The notes beneath the pieces are model-generated. The model saw only the letters and a list, made by a program, of their open reading frames with translations, made no database searches and was not told the origin of the DNA. The position numbers were made by a program, and so were the translations under genes. A DNA stretch of 64,000 bases. Source: Bubalus kerabau (Eukaryota > Chordata > Mammalia > Artiodactyla > Bovidae). The stretch lies in assembly GCF_029407905.1 (NCBI RefSeq), contig NC_073629.1, positions 56,240,801-56,304,800 on the forward strand, in the 5' to 3' direction. Shown one piece after another: positions 34,675 through 45,100 of this stretch (positions within the stretch are counted from its first letter, which is position 1; every line of letters begins with the position of its first letter).

Positions 34675-37075
34675 TATATGGCTTCAAGTGCCTTTGCACA
34701 GGTCTTCTCTGTGTAACCACCCAGCTGAAATCAAGTAAGGCTGTTCCTTACCCATGTTGACTACTGCATTCTGGTGTCAAGGAGTGTTACCTCCACAAAT
34801 GATTGCCTTATAGCAATTTAAATTTTGAGCTTTAATTAATGAAAAGCTTTGCCTTCTATTAAAAGAGCTTTATGAACTATCAGAAAGGTATAGATATTTA
34901 CATAAGTGCATATCTATTTCTGGCTGGCTGGCTGTTTATCATCTAGCTATATTTGGCTTGGCAGTTAGTGGGGCCTTTGGGATTCCATCCATGGTCTCTC
35001 CCTTAAAAGGGCGCTCTCGTCTCTCCTGCAGATTTTGGCTCCTGCTGAAGGCCTGGTGGGATGCTTCGTGGGGAAGAGGAGGCTGCATGTATTCAGTGTC
35101 AACTCTGTCAGGAGCTTGCCTACAGTGTTGTTTGATCCCAGATATACTAGCCTGAGGAATCTCCTTTTTTTCCTTTTCCTTTTTTTTTTTTTCCTCCCTC
35201 TTTCTAGTCTTAATGCTATCAGATAAAAGCAATAAACTCTCATAATTCCTAATGAAATTATTTTCTCCCTTTCACTACCCTAAAATGTGTATTTTATATT
35301 TCCCAATATTCTTGACATTCTTTCAGTTCAGTGGTTTTTTGCACAATAGTCCACCTATTTGACATTTTGGAGTTCACACTTATGCTTCTGGTCTTAATTT
35401 CCACCTCAGAAATTTATTACATCATATGCAAATATTAACTGAAAAGACATAGCCCCAGCCCTGAGGTGTTGAGACCTTGGGAAATGTTTTTAGCAAAGAA
35501 GCGTGATCAATTACAAAGGCCCCACATTAATGGAGGAATTCATACATAGTGATAAGGAGCTGATTGTGTGCACACATGCTCAGTGTTTCTGGGATGCAGG
35601 GAAGGAGTGTCCAGTCAGGGTTAGCAGCAAACCTGGGGGTTTCCTGGATAGGTAATCCTCATGCAACTCTGTAAGATAGGTAAGATTGCATTCTATCTAA
35701 ATCATTATCACAGCAGCATCATAGGTAAAATTGAACATTTTCTAAAAATTTGTTTCTGATAGGAGATCAACTTCAGGACAGAAATTGGTGCCTTTGGATT
35801 CAGAGATACTTTGTCGTTAGGAATGTGGGTAGATACTCTTCCCATCTAAGAATTCAAACAGGCATGAATTCAGAGTACACTTGAATTAGATCTTAAGTAG
35901 CTATAATGAATACACCAATTATTTTCTTTTTGTAAACTAAATTTGCAGGTTTAGTGTTTCTTTAATAAAGTGCTTTTCTTTTGGAAAAGGGAGTTCAGTC
36001 AACTGAGACGTTTTTTCCAGAAAGCTCTGCCTTACGTAAAGCAACTACATCATAAAGGAGGAAAAAAAAATGGGACAGAAAGCACTAGCTATGGTTAGGG
36101 AGAAATCGAGTGAGTGAAACTAAGGGCATGTGAAGAACAGTCAATATCCAGCAACAGCAGCAAAACAGTTTCAATTTTCTGGATTATTAATTCAAATTCA
36201 CACGCACATGCCAGTTAAAATTAAAGGCCTCTTTTTATTGCACTAGTTTAAATTAAAGATTATATTCTGCTCCACAAGTCTGAATTAAATAGCTTATTTT
36301 GCACACCAAGCTCTCATTTTAAAGCTAATAAAGAAAAGACATAGCATGTACGTGCAAGCTCGAGACAGGAAGGGTCTAAATTACTACACCTGTTTCACTT
36401 GGGAGCTACTTTATTAGTGTTACAAAACTTGGCTTTCAATTTGGCACTCAGAAGCACATTTAGAACAAGCATTTCTTTGTTTTGACAGAGAAGCCATGGT
36501 AAATGAATGACGTTTGAGCTAGGTGTGAAATGTGAAGGTACAAAATTAACTGGTAAGGTAATTACTGTTCTAATTCTGCATAAACAAGCGTTTTGAAAAT
36601 CATTAATAGTTCAGGGAAATAATGTTAGTGATTAAATAAGGTGGCTTGCATCACTGAGCACAACTAAGCTCCTTTAATTACATTTGAAAGCAAGGGAAAG
36701 CAGCTAATTAAAATTAGCACAAGGTTCCTGAATGACCAGCACTGCATTGTTGCTCTAACCTGTATAATTGTGTGTTTATTAATACGTCTTCATTTTCCCT
36801 CTCGAGCATTTAACAAAATTATTTAAAATAACTAATAACCTTTAAGGAGTAAATGTGACTGAATCCAGTTATCAAAAGGAATACTGCAGGCCTCACTCAG
36901 GCCCACCATTGATTCCCTTTCCCAATGCCCATTAACACTGGTGGGAACTCCATGGTTGAAACCCAGCAAAGCAATGCCAGGGACTTTGTGCCACTGGATG
37001 GTTAGCATCCCTGGCAATGCTTTATGGGATCCTGGCTTGACCACTCATTGTGCCTTTTAAGGAAAAAACAATATG
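34675..37075. other. Repeat-free, AT-rich block; possible conserved noncoding DNA
   Basis: About 2.4 kb without any interspersed repeat that I recognise, in a region otherwise full of them. A T-rich tract lies at 35161-35195. TAATTA-type homeodomain cores cluster at 36559-36564, 36675-36680 and 36704-36717. No exon is evident; the 70-codon - strand frame at 36832-37044 has no known motif. Conservation is an inference only. Confidence 0.4.
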
Positions 37076-37285
37076 AAAGTGAAAGTGTGTTCAGTCATGT
37101 CTGACTCTTTGCTACCCCATGGACTGTAGCCTACCAGGCTCCTCTGTCCATGGGATTTTCCAGGCAATAGTACTGGAGTGGATTGCCATTTCCTTCTCCA
37201 GGGGATCTTCCCAACCCAGGGATCGAGCCCAGGTCTCTCACATTGTAGACAGACGCTTTACCGCCTGAGCCACAAGGGAAGCGCA
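37076..37285 (-). mobile_element. Bov-tA SINE, antisense
   Basis: The reversed tail GTGTTCAGTCATGTCTGACT, body GTACTGGAGTGGATTGCCAT and head GGGATCGAGCCC through CCTGAGCCACAAGGGAAG form a complete, well-preserved element. Confidence 0.92.
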
Positions 37286-37883
37286 TTTGGGTTTAAATGT
37301 CTCACTTGACTGTTTTCAGAGTCATCCACTCATCCATGCAGTTAACTCATTCATCTGTTCATAAACGTCATTCCTTCAGTAAAATTTATCAAGGTTTTAG
37401 TACTATTCATGGAGTTATAGGGATGAAAAGGACATGGTTCCAGGAATGACCAGCTGTATAATTTGAAGGAATAGCACAAAGTGAAAATGGGAATTCAACA
37501 ATCATCAAGGATTTCATGACAGAGCATTAAGTCAAGTGTGGGGCCTATTGAGTGTGGGGCCCTGTGCAATTGCACCGGATTTGCAGCAGGGAAGCTCGAC
37601 TCAATGAGCTCAAGTTGGAAGATAAATACAAAAGCAAATGGTGATAAAATGTGATTCTTGTATGCATTGTGGTGGGCAGAGGAACAATACCGCAACAATT
37701 GTTCTCATGTGTGCTGGATTGTACATATGACACCATGCGTCACTGCCCACTTTTACCGAATACCCCAGTCTTTAACCTGCTGGAATCAAAATTCACTGCT
37801 CAAACCATAAGCGTCCTAAAAACAGTAACCTTGGTTATTTATGTGGAGATAGGTATTCAATAAAGGAATATAAAAACATGTTC
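37286..37883. other. Unique sequence left of the full-length L1
   Basis: No repeat or exon is recognised. It forms the 5' flank of the L1 insertion site. Confidence 0.45.
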
Positions 37884-37896
37884 AAAGTGTGTTGAG
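37884..37896. repeat. L1 target-site duplication, left copy
   Basis: AAAGTGTGTTGAG, repeated at 46369-46381. The exact boundary is ambiguous by a few bases because of the A-tail and the GAG start of L1. Confidence 0.92.
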
Positions 37897-37906
37897 GAGG
37901 AGGAGC

Positions 37907-37917
37907 CAAGATGGCGG
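37907..37917 (+). promoter_or_regulatory. YY1-like site at the L1 5' end
   Basis: CAAGATGGCGG lies 10 bases into the element. The same core near the start of human L1 binds YY1 and directs accurate initiation. The assignment here is by motif and position. Confidence 0.65.
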
Positions 37918-39565
37918 AGGAGTAGGACGGGGAGAACACTTTCTCCCCCACAAATTCATCAAAAGAGCATTTAAACGTCAAGTAAATTCCACAAAACAAC
38001 TTCTGAATGCCGGCAGAGGACATCAGGCACCCAGAAAAGCAGCCCAACTCTTCGAAAGGAGGTAGGAAAAAATATAAAAGACAAAAAAAGAGACAAAAGA
38101 GGGAGGGACGGAGTTCCGTCCCGGGAAGGGAGTCTTAAAAAGAGAGAAGTTTCCAAACACCAGGAAACCCTCTCACTGCCGAATCTGTGCCAAGCTTTGG
38201 AAGCACAGAGGGCAACATAAAAGGGGGGGGAAAAAAATAAACAATTAAAAATCGCGGATTGTGAGCCCTACTGTAACTCCCCCAGCGGAGAAGCAGCGCA
38301 GACGCCTGCACACGGCATTAGCAAGCGGGGGCTGGGCAGGGAAGTGCGGCGCGGGCTGTGTCCCTTAGAGTAAGAATCGGGCCGAATGTCCTGAGCGCTA
38401 TCTGAGCGAAATAATTTGGGCTAGCAAACCAGACTGTGGGATATCTACCACGCGAAAAGCCAGCCCTAACCTAAGACACCGCCAGGCCCGCGCACAGAAC
38501 AAAGGACTGAACAGAGATAGCCGGCTGCAGACCTTCCCCCTCCGGTGACAGGCAGCCAGAGCCGGAAGGGGGCAATCGCAGCCCCAGAGAGACACTATAT
38601 AAAACTGTAAGCAGGCTTCTTTGCTAACTAAAACTTCTTGGGGGTCTGGACGGTCAACATCTGCCTGAGAAGGTGCGCCGGTTTTACACCCAGATAACCG
38701 AGTGGCGGGGAGGCGATAAGTCGCAGCATTGGCGCCCGCCAAACACCTCATCATCTGAGCTGCTCGGATCTGGGAAGAACACATAACACAGGCCCAACCG
38801 AGTCTGCGCCTCTGAGGACTACCCGAGTGCCTGAACCTGAGCGGCTTGGACCTGGGAGCTCAGCCCAGGGCCGGCCTCTGATTGTTCCCGGCGGAACAAC
38901 CTAGAGCCCGAGCAGTGTGGGCAGGGAGGCTACACGCGCCTTGAGCGGGGGCAGACCCAGTGTGGCTGAGGCACTGCAAGCGCATCCCAGTGTTATCTGT
39001 TTGCAGCATCCCTCCCTCCCTCCCCACAGCGCAACTGAACAAGTGAGCCTAAATTTAAAAAAAAAAAAAAAAAAAAATAGTGTTCTCAACCATCCCCTTT
39101 GTGTCAGGGCGGGAACCAGACACTGAAGAGACCAGCAAACAGAAGAAGCTATAACAGAGGGAAACGCCTTGGAAGCTACAGGCCATAGATTAAAACCCTG
39201 TGGTTACTACGGATTACATAGGAAGGGGCCTATAGATCTTGAGAAATATAAGTCGGACTAAGGAACTGCCAAAAATGAACTGAACCCACAATACTCACAA
39301 CAAAACCAGAGAAAGACCTAGATATATTTTTACTATTTTTACGATCAATCTTTCTTTCTTTTTTTTTTTATTAAAAAAAAAAATTTTTTTAAGTCCTCTA
39401 TTGTCCGTTAATTTTCACTTTTATAACTATTACTTTGCAAAAAAAAAAAAAAAAAAATACCCTATTTTTTTTTTTCTTCTTCAGCAAACTTCATATATAT
39501 ACTTTATAATTTTTTGACCGTGGTTTTTTTTTTTTTTTTTCTTTTTTCTTTTTCTTCTTTTCTTT

Positions 39566-40135
39566 AACATTGTATTTTTGAAATTCCAAACTCTACTCTA
39601 GATTTTTAATTTTAGCCTTTTGATATATGTTATCAATTTTGTACCTATAGTTTTTTTCATTATTTCTGTGACTTTTTTTTTCCTCTGGTTCTTTCTCTTC
39701 TTCTTTTATATAACATCGTATATCTGCAATTCCAAACTCTACTCAAGATTTTTAATTTATGCTTTTTGGTATTTGATATCAATTTTGTACCTGTATTTTC
39801 TTTATAATTTTTGCGACATTGTTTTTGTTGGTTTGTTTGTTTTCTCTCTTTATTTTTCTTCTTCTTCTTCTTTTTTTTTTTTTTTTAACGTTGTATTTTT
39901 GAAATTCCAAACTCTACTCTAGATTTTTAATTTTTGCTTTTTGGTATTAGTTATCAATTTTGTACCTGTAGTTTCTTTATAATTTTCACGACCTTGTTTG
40001 TTTTTCTTTGTTGGTTTTTTCTCTCTTTCTTTTCCTTCTTCTTTTCATTAACATCGCATTTTTGAAATTCCAAACTCTACTCTAGATTTCTAATTTTTGT
40101 TTTTATGTATTTGTTACCAATTTTGTACCTTTAAG
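39566..40135 (+). repeat. Tandem array A in L1 5'UTR, four units
   Basis: Four units start at 39566, 39712, 39887 and 40050 (spacing 146, 175 and 163). Each begins AACAT/AACGT, contains AATTCCAAACTCTACTC, and then has TTTTAATTT...TACC(A/T)...TTTTGTACCT followed by a variable pyrimidine tract. Differences in the T/C tracts explain the spacing. Confidence 0.85.
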
Positions 40136-40173
40136 AACCCAATCTTCAGGACCCATTTTTCACTAGTGTACGA

Positions 40174-40600
40174 GATTACTGGCTTGACTGCTCTCTCTCC
40201 CTTTGGACTCTCCATTTTCTCCACCAGGTCACCTGTATCTCCTCCCTAACCCCTCTCTACTCTACCCAACTCTGTGAATTTCTGTGTGTTCCAGACGGTG
40301 GAGAACACTTAAGGAACTGATTACTGGCTGGATCTGTCTCCCTCCTTTTCATTTCCCCCTTTTATCCTTCTGGCCACCTCTGTCTCCTGCCTCCTTCTTC
40401 TCTTCCCTGTATAACTCCGTGAACATCTCTGAGCGGTCCAGTTGTGGAGTGCACATAAGGAAGTGACTACTGGCTAGCCCACTCTCTCCACTATTGATTC
40501 CACCTCATCTCATTTGGGTCACCTCTAACTCCCTCCTCCCTCTTCTCTTCTCCATGTAACGCTGTGAACCTCTCTGAGTGACCCTCACAGTAGAGAAACT
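40174..40600 (+). repeat. Tandem array B in L1 5'UTR, three units
   Basis: Three units start at 40174, 40319 and 40465 (spacing 145 and 146) with GA(T/C)TACTGGCT. Each contains a CT-rich centre and a GTGAA(T/C/A)(T/C)TCT...GTG-type segment near its end (AACTCTGTGAATTTCTGTG, AACTCCGTGAACATCTCTG, AACGCTGTGAACCTCTCTG). The units are diverged from each other more than those of array A. Confidence 0.78.
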
Positions 40601-41128
40601 TTTCATCTTTAATGTAGATGTTTTATCAGTGGTGCTGTATAGAAGGAGAAGTTTTGAAACTACTGTAAAATTAAGACCAATAACTGGAAGTAGGAGGCTT
40701 AAGTCCAAACCCTGACTCCAGGGAACTCCTGACTCCAAGGAACATTAATTGACAGGAGCTCATCAAACGCCTCCATACGGACACTGAAACCAAGCACCAC
40801 ACAAGGGCCAACAAGTTCCAGGGAAAGACATAACAAGCAAATTCTCCAGCAACAAAGGAACACAGCCCTGAGCTTCAAGATACAGGCTGCCCAAAGTCAC
40901 CCCAAAACCATAGACATCTCATAACTCATTACTGGACATTTCATTACACTCCAGAGAGAAGAAATACAGCTCCATCCACCAGAACATCGACACAAGCTTC
41001 CCTAACCAGGAAACCTTGACAAGCCACCTGTACAAACCCACACACAGCGAGGAAACGCCACAATAAAGAGAACTCCACAAACTGCCAGAATACAGAAAGG
41101 ACACCCCAAACTCAGCAATTTAAACAAG

Positions 41129-42055
41129 ATGAAGAGACAGAGGAATAGCCAGCAGATAAAGGAACAGGATAAATTCCCACCAAACCAAACCAAAGAGGAA
41201 GAGATAGGGAATCTACCTGATAAAGAATTCCGAATAATGATAGTGAAATTGATCCAAAATCTTGAAATTAAAATGGAATCACAGATAAATAGCCTGGAGG
41301 CAAGGATTGAGAAGATGCAAGAAAGGTTTAACAAGGACTTAGAAGAAATAAAAAAGAGTCAGTATATAATGAATAATGCAATAAGTGAAATTAGAAACAC
41401 TCTGGAGGCAACAAATAGTAGAATAACAGAGGCAGAAGATAGGATTAGTGAATTAGAAGATAGAATGGTAGAAATAAATGAATCAGAGAGGATAAAAGAA
41501 AAACGAGTTAAAAGAAATGAGGACAATCTCAGAGACCTCCAGGACAATATTAAACGCTACAACATTCGAATCATAGGGGTCCCAGAAGAAGAAGACAAAA
41601 AGAAAGACCATGAGAAAATACTTGAGGAGATAATAGTTGAAAACTTCCCTAAAATGGGGAAGGAAATAATCACCCAAGTCCAAGAAACCCAGAGAGTCCC
41701 AAACAGGATAAACCCAAGGCGAAACACCCCAAGACACATAGTAATCAAATTAACAAAGATCAAACACAAAGAACAAATATTAAAAGCAGCAAGGGAAAAA
41801 CAACAAATAACACATAAGGGAATTCCCATAAGGATAACAGCTGATCTTTCAATAGAAACTCTTCAAGCCAGGAGGGAATGGCAAGACATACTTAAAATGA
41901 TGAAAGAAAATAACCTACAGCCCAGATTATTGTACCCAGCAAGGATCTCATTCAAGTATGAAGGAGAAATCAAAAGCTTTTCAGACAAGCAAAAGCTGAG
42001 AGAATTCTGCACCACCAAACCAGCTCTCCAACAAATACTAAAGGATATTCTCTAG
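41129..42055 (+). CDS. ORF1: L1 ORF1 protein, RNA-binding chaperone (308 aa)
   Basis: ORF1p forms trimers, coats L1 RNA in the cytoplasm and acts as a nucleic-acid chaperone in the L1 ribonucleoprotein. The frame is open for 308 residues from MKRQRNSQQ to ILKDIL. A charged N-terminus precedes a long heptad-rich coiled coil at about residues 35-135 (for example SRITEAEDRISELEDRM). An RRM-like domain starts near residue 145 (NIRIIGVPEEE), and PRHIVIKLTK and LKAAREKQQ follow in it. A C-terminal domain contains TADLSIETLQARREW and YPARISFKYEGEIKSFSDKQ. It is shorter than the 338 aa human protein mainly because it lacks the extra C-terminal residues. The ATG is preceded by an A-rich leader and follows the second 5'UTR array by about 0.5 kb. 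No stop or frameshift is present. Confidence 0.93.
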   Translation: MKRQRNSQQIKEQDKFPPNQTKEEEIGNLPDKEFRIMIVKLIQNLEIKMESQINSLEARIEKMQERFNKDLEEIKKSQYIMNNAISEIRNTLEATNSRITEAEDRISELEDRMVEINESERIKEKRVKRNEDNLRDLQDNIKRYNIRIIGVPEEEDKKKDHEKILEEIIVENFPKMGKEIITQVQETQRVPNRINPRRNTPRHIVIKLTKIKHKEQILKAAREKQQITHKGIPIRITADLSIETLQARREWQDILKMMKENNLQPRLLYPARISFKYEGEIKSFSDKQKLREFCTTKPALQQILKDIL

Positions 42056-42106
42056 ACAGGAAACACAAAAATTGTGTATAAATTCGAACCCAAAACAATA
42101 AAGTAA

Positions 42107-45100
42107 ATGGCAACGGGGTCATACTTATCAGTAATTGCCTTAAACGTAAATGGGTTGAATGCCCCAACCAAAAGACAAAGACTGGCTGAATGGATACAAA
42201 AACAAGACCCCTGCATATGTTGTCTACAAGAGAACCACCTCAAAACAGGGGACACATACAGACTGAAAGTGAAGGGCTGGAAAAAGATTTTCCATGCAAA
42301 TAGGGACCAAAAGAAAGCAAGAGTAGCAATACTCATATCACATACAATAGACTTTAAAACAAAGACTGTGAAAAGAGACAAAGATGGTCACTACATAATG
42401 ATCAAAGGATCAATCCAAGAAGAAGATATAACAGTTATAAATATATATGCACCCAACACGGGAGCACTGCAGTATGTAAGACAAATGCTAACAAGTATGA
42501 AAGAAGAAATTAACAATAACACAATAATAGTGGGAGACTTTAATACCCCACTCACACCTATGGATAGATCAACTAAACAGAAAATTAACAAGGAAACACA
42601 AACTTTAAATGATACAATAGACCAGTTAGACCTAATTGATATCTATAGGACATTTCATCCCAAAACAATGAATTTCACCTTCTTCTCAAGCACACATGGC
42701 ACCTTCTCCAGGATAGATCACATTCTGGGCCATAAAGCTAGCCTTGGTAAATTCAAAAACATAGAAATCATTCCAAGCATCTTTTCTGACCACAATGCAG
42801 TAAGATTAGATCTCAATTACAGGAGAAAAACTATTAAAAAATCCAACATATGGAGGCTGAACAACACGCTGCTGAATAACCAACAAATCACAGAAGAAAT
42901 CAAAAAAGAAATCAAAATTTGCATAGAAACGAATGAAAATGAAAACACAACAACCCAAAACCTGTGGGACATGGTAAAAGCAGTCCTAAGGGGAAAGTTC
43001 ATAGCAATACAGGCACACCTCAAGAAACAAGAAAAAAGTCAAATAAATAACCTAACTCTACACCTAAAGCAACTAGAAAAGGAAGAAATGAAGAACCCCA
43101 GGGTTAGTAGAAGGAAAGAAATCTTAAAAATTAGAGCAGAAATAAATGCAAAAGAAACAAAAGAGACCATAGCAAAAATCAACAAAACCAAAAGCTGGTT
43201 CTTTGAAAGGATACATAAAATTGACAAACCATTAGCCAGACTCATCAAGAAACAAAGGGAGAAAAATCAAATCAATAAAATTAGAAATGAAAACGGAGAG
43301 ATCACAACAGACAACACAGAAATACAAAGGATCATAAGAGACTACTATCAACAACTATATGCCAATAAAATGGACAACGAGGAAGAAATGGACAAATTCT
43401 TAGAAAAGTACAACTTTCCAAAACTCGATCAGGAAGAAATAGAAAATCTTAACAGACCCATCACAAGCACGGAAATTGAAACTGTAATAAAAAATCTTCC
43501 AGCAAACAAAAGCCCAGGTCCAGACGGCTTCACAGCTGAATTCTACCAAAAATTTAGAGAAGAGCTAACACCTTTCCTGCTCAAACTCTTCCAGAAAATT
43601 GCAGAGGATGGTAAACTTCCAAACTCATTCTATGAGGCCACCATCACCCTAATACCAAAACCTGACAAAGATCCCACAAAAAAAGAAAACTACAGGCCAA
43701 TATCACTGATGAACATAGACGCAAAAATCCTTAACAAAATTCTAGCAATCAGAATCCAACAACACATTAAAAAGATCATACACCATGACCAAGTGGGCTT
43801 TATCCCAGGGATGCAAGGATTCTTCAATATCCGCAAATCAATCAATGTAATACACCACATTAACAAATTGAAAAATAAAAACCATATGATTATCTCAATA
43901 GATGCAGAGAAAGCCTTTGACAAAATTCAACATCCATTTATGATAAAAACTCTCCAGAAAGCAGGAATAGAAGGAACATATCTCAACATAATCAAAGCTA
44001 TATATGACAAACCCACAGCAAACATTATCCTCAATGGTGAAAAATTGAAAGCATTTCCTCTAAAGTCAGGAACAAAACAAGGGTGCCCACTTTCACCATT
44101 ACTATTCAACATAGTTTTGGAAGTTTTGGCCACAGCAATCAGAACAGAAAAAGAAATAAAAGGAATCCAAATTGGAAAAGAAGAAGTAAAGCTCTCACTA
44201 TTTGCAGATGACATGATCCTCTACATAGAAAACCCTAAAGACTCCACCAGAAAATTACTAGAACTAATCAATGACTATAGTAAAGTTGCAGGATATAAAA
44301 TCAACACACAGAAATCCCTTGTATTCCTATACACTAATAATGAGAAAACAGAAAGAGAAATTAAGGAAACAATTCCATTCACCATTGCAACGGAAAGAAT
44401 AAAATACTTAGGAATATATCTACCTAAAGAATCTAAAGACCTATATATAGAAAACTATAAAACACTGGTGAAAGAAATCAAAGAGGACACTAACAGATGG
44501 AGAAATATACCATGTTCATGGATTGGAAGAATCAATATAGTGAAAATGAGTATACTACCCAAAGCAATCTATAGATTCAATGCAATCCCTATCAAGCTAC
44601 CAACAGCATTCTTCACAGAGCTAGAACAAATAATTTCACAATTTGTATGGAAAAACAAAAAACCTCGAATAGCCAAAGCGATCTTGAGAAAGAAGAATGG
44701 AACTGGAGGAATCAACCTACCTGACTTCAGGCTCTACTACAAAGCCACAGTTATCAAGACAGTATGGTACTGGCACAAAGACAGAAATATAGATCAATGG
44801 AGCAAAATAGAAAGCCCAGAGATAAATCCACGCACATATGGACACCTTATCTTTGACAAAGGAGGCAAGAATATACAATGGATTAAAGACAATCTCTTTA
44901 ACAAGTGGTGCTGGGAAATCTGGTCAACCACTTGTAAAAGAATGAAACTAGAACACTTTCTAACACCATACACAAAAATAAACTCAAAATGGATTAAAGA
45001 TCTAAACGTAAGACCAGAAACTATAAAACTCCCAGAGGAGAACATAGGCAAAACACTCTCTGACATACATCACAGCAGGATCCTCTATGACCCACCTCCC

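Larger units (their letters stand above)
37897..41128 (+). promoter_or_regulatory. L1 5'UTR and internal promoter region
   Basis: In the L1 family the 5'UTR contains an internal RNA polymerase II promoter, so new copies carry their own promoter. Here it is about 3.2 kb. The first 1.2 kb is GC- and CpG-rich (about 38090-39060, for example CCGTCCCGGG at 38117-38126). T- and A-runs at 39055-39560 follow, then two tandem arrays (39566-40135 and 40174-40600), then an A-rich leader to ORF1. Retained CpGs suggest a young insertion, because methylated CpGs decay quickly. Confidence 0.8.

Noticed and set aside
36832..37044. 70-codon - strand frame at the edge of the repeat-free block.
   Set aside because: No recognised motif and no splice or promoter context; length is within chance expectation.
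39620..39922. 100-codon Phe-rich frame resembling a membrane protein.
   Set aside because: It crosses the T-rich tandem array of the L1 5'UTR; the hydrophobic composition is a by-product of T-runs.
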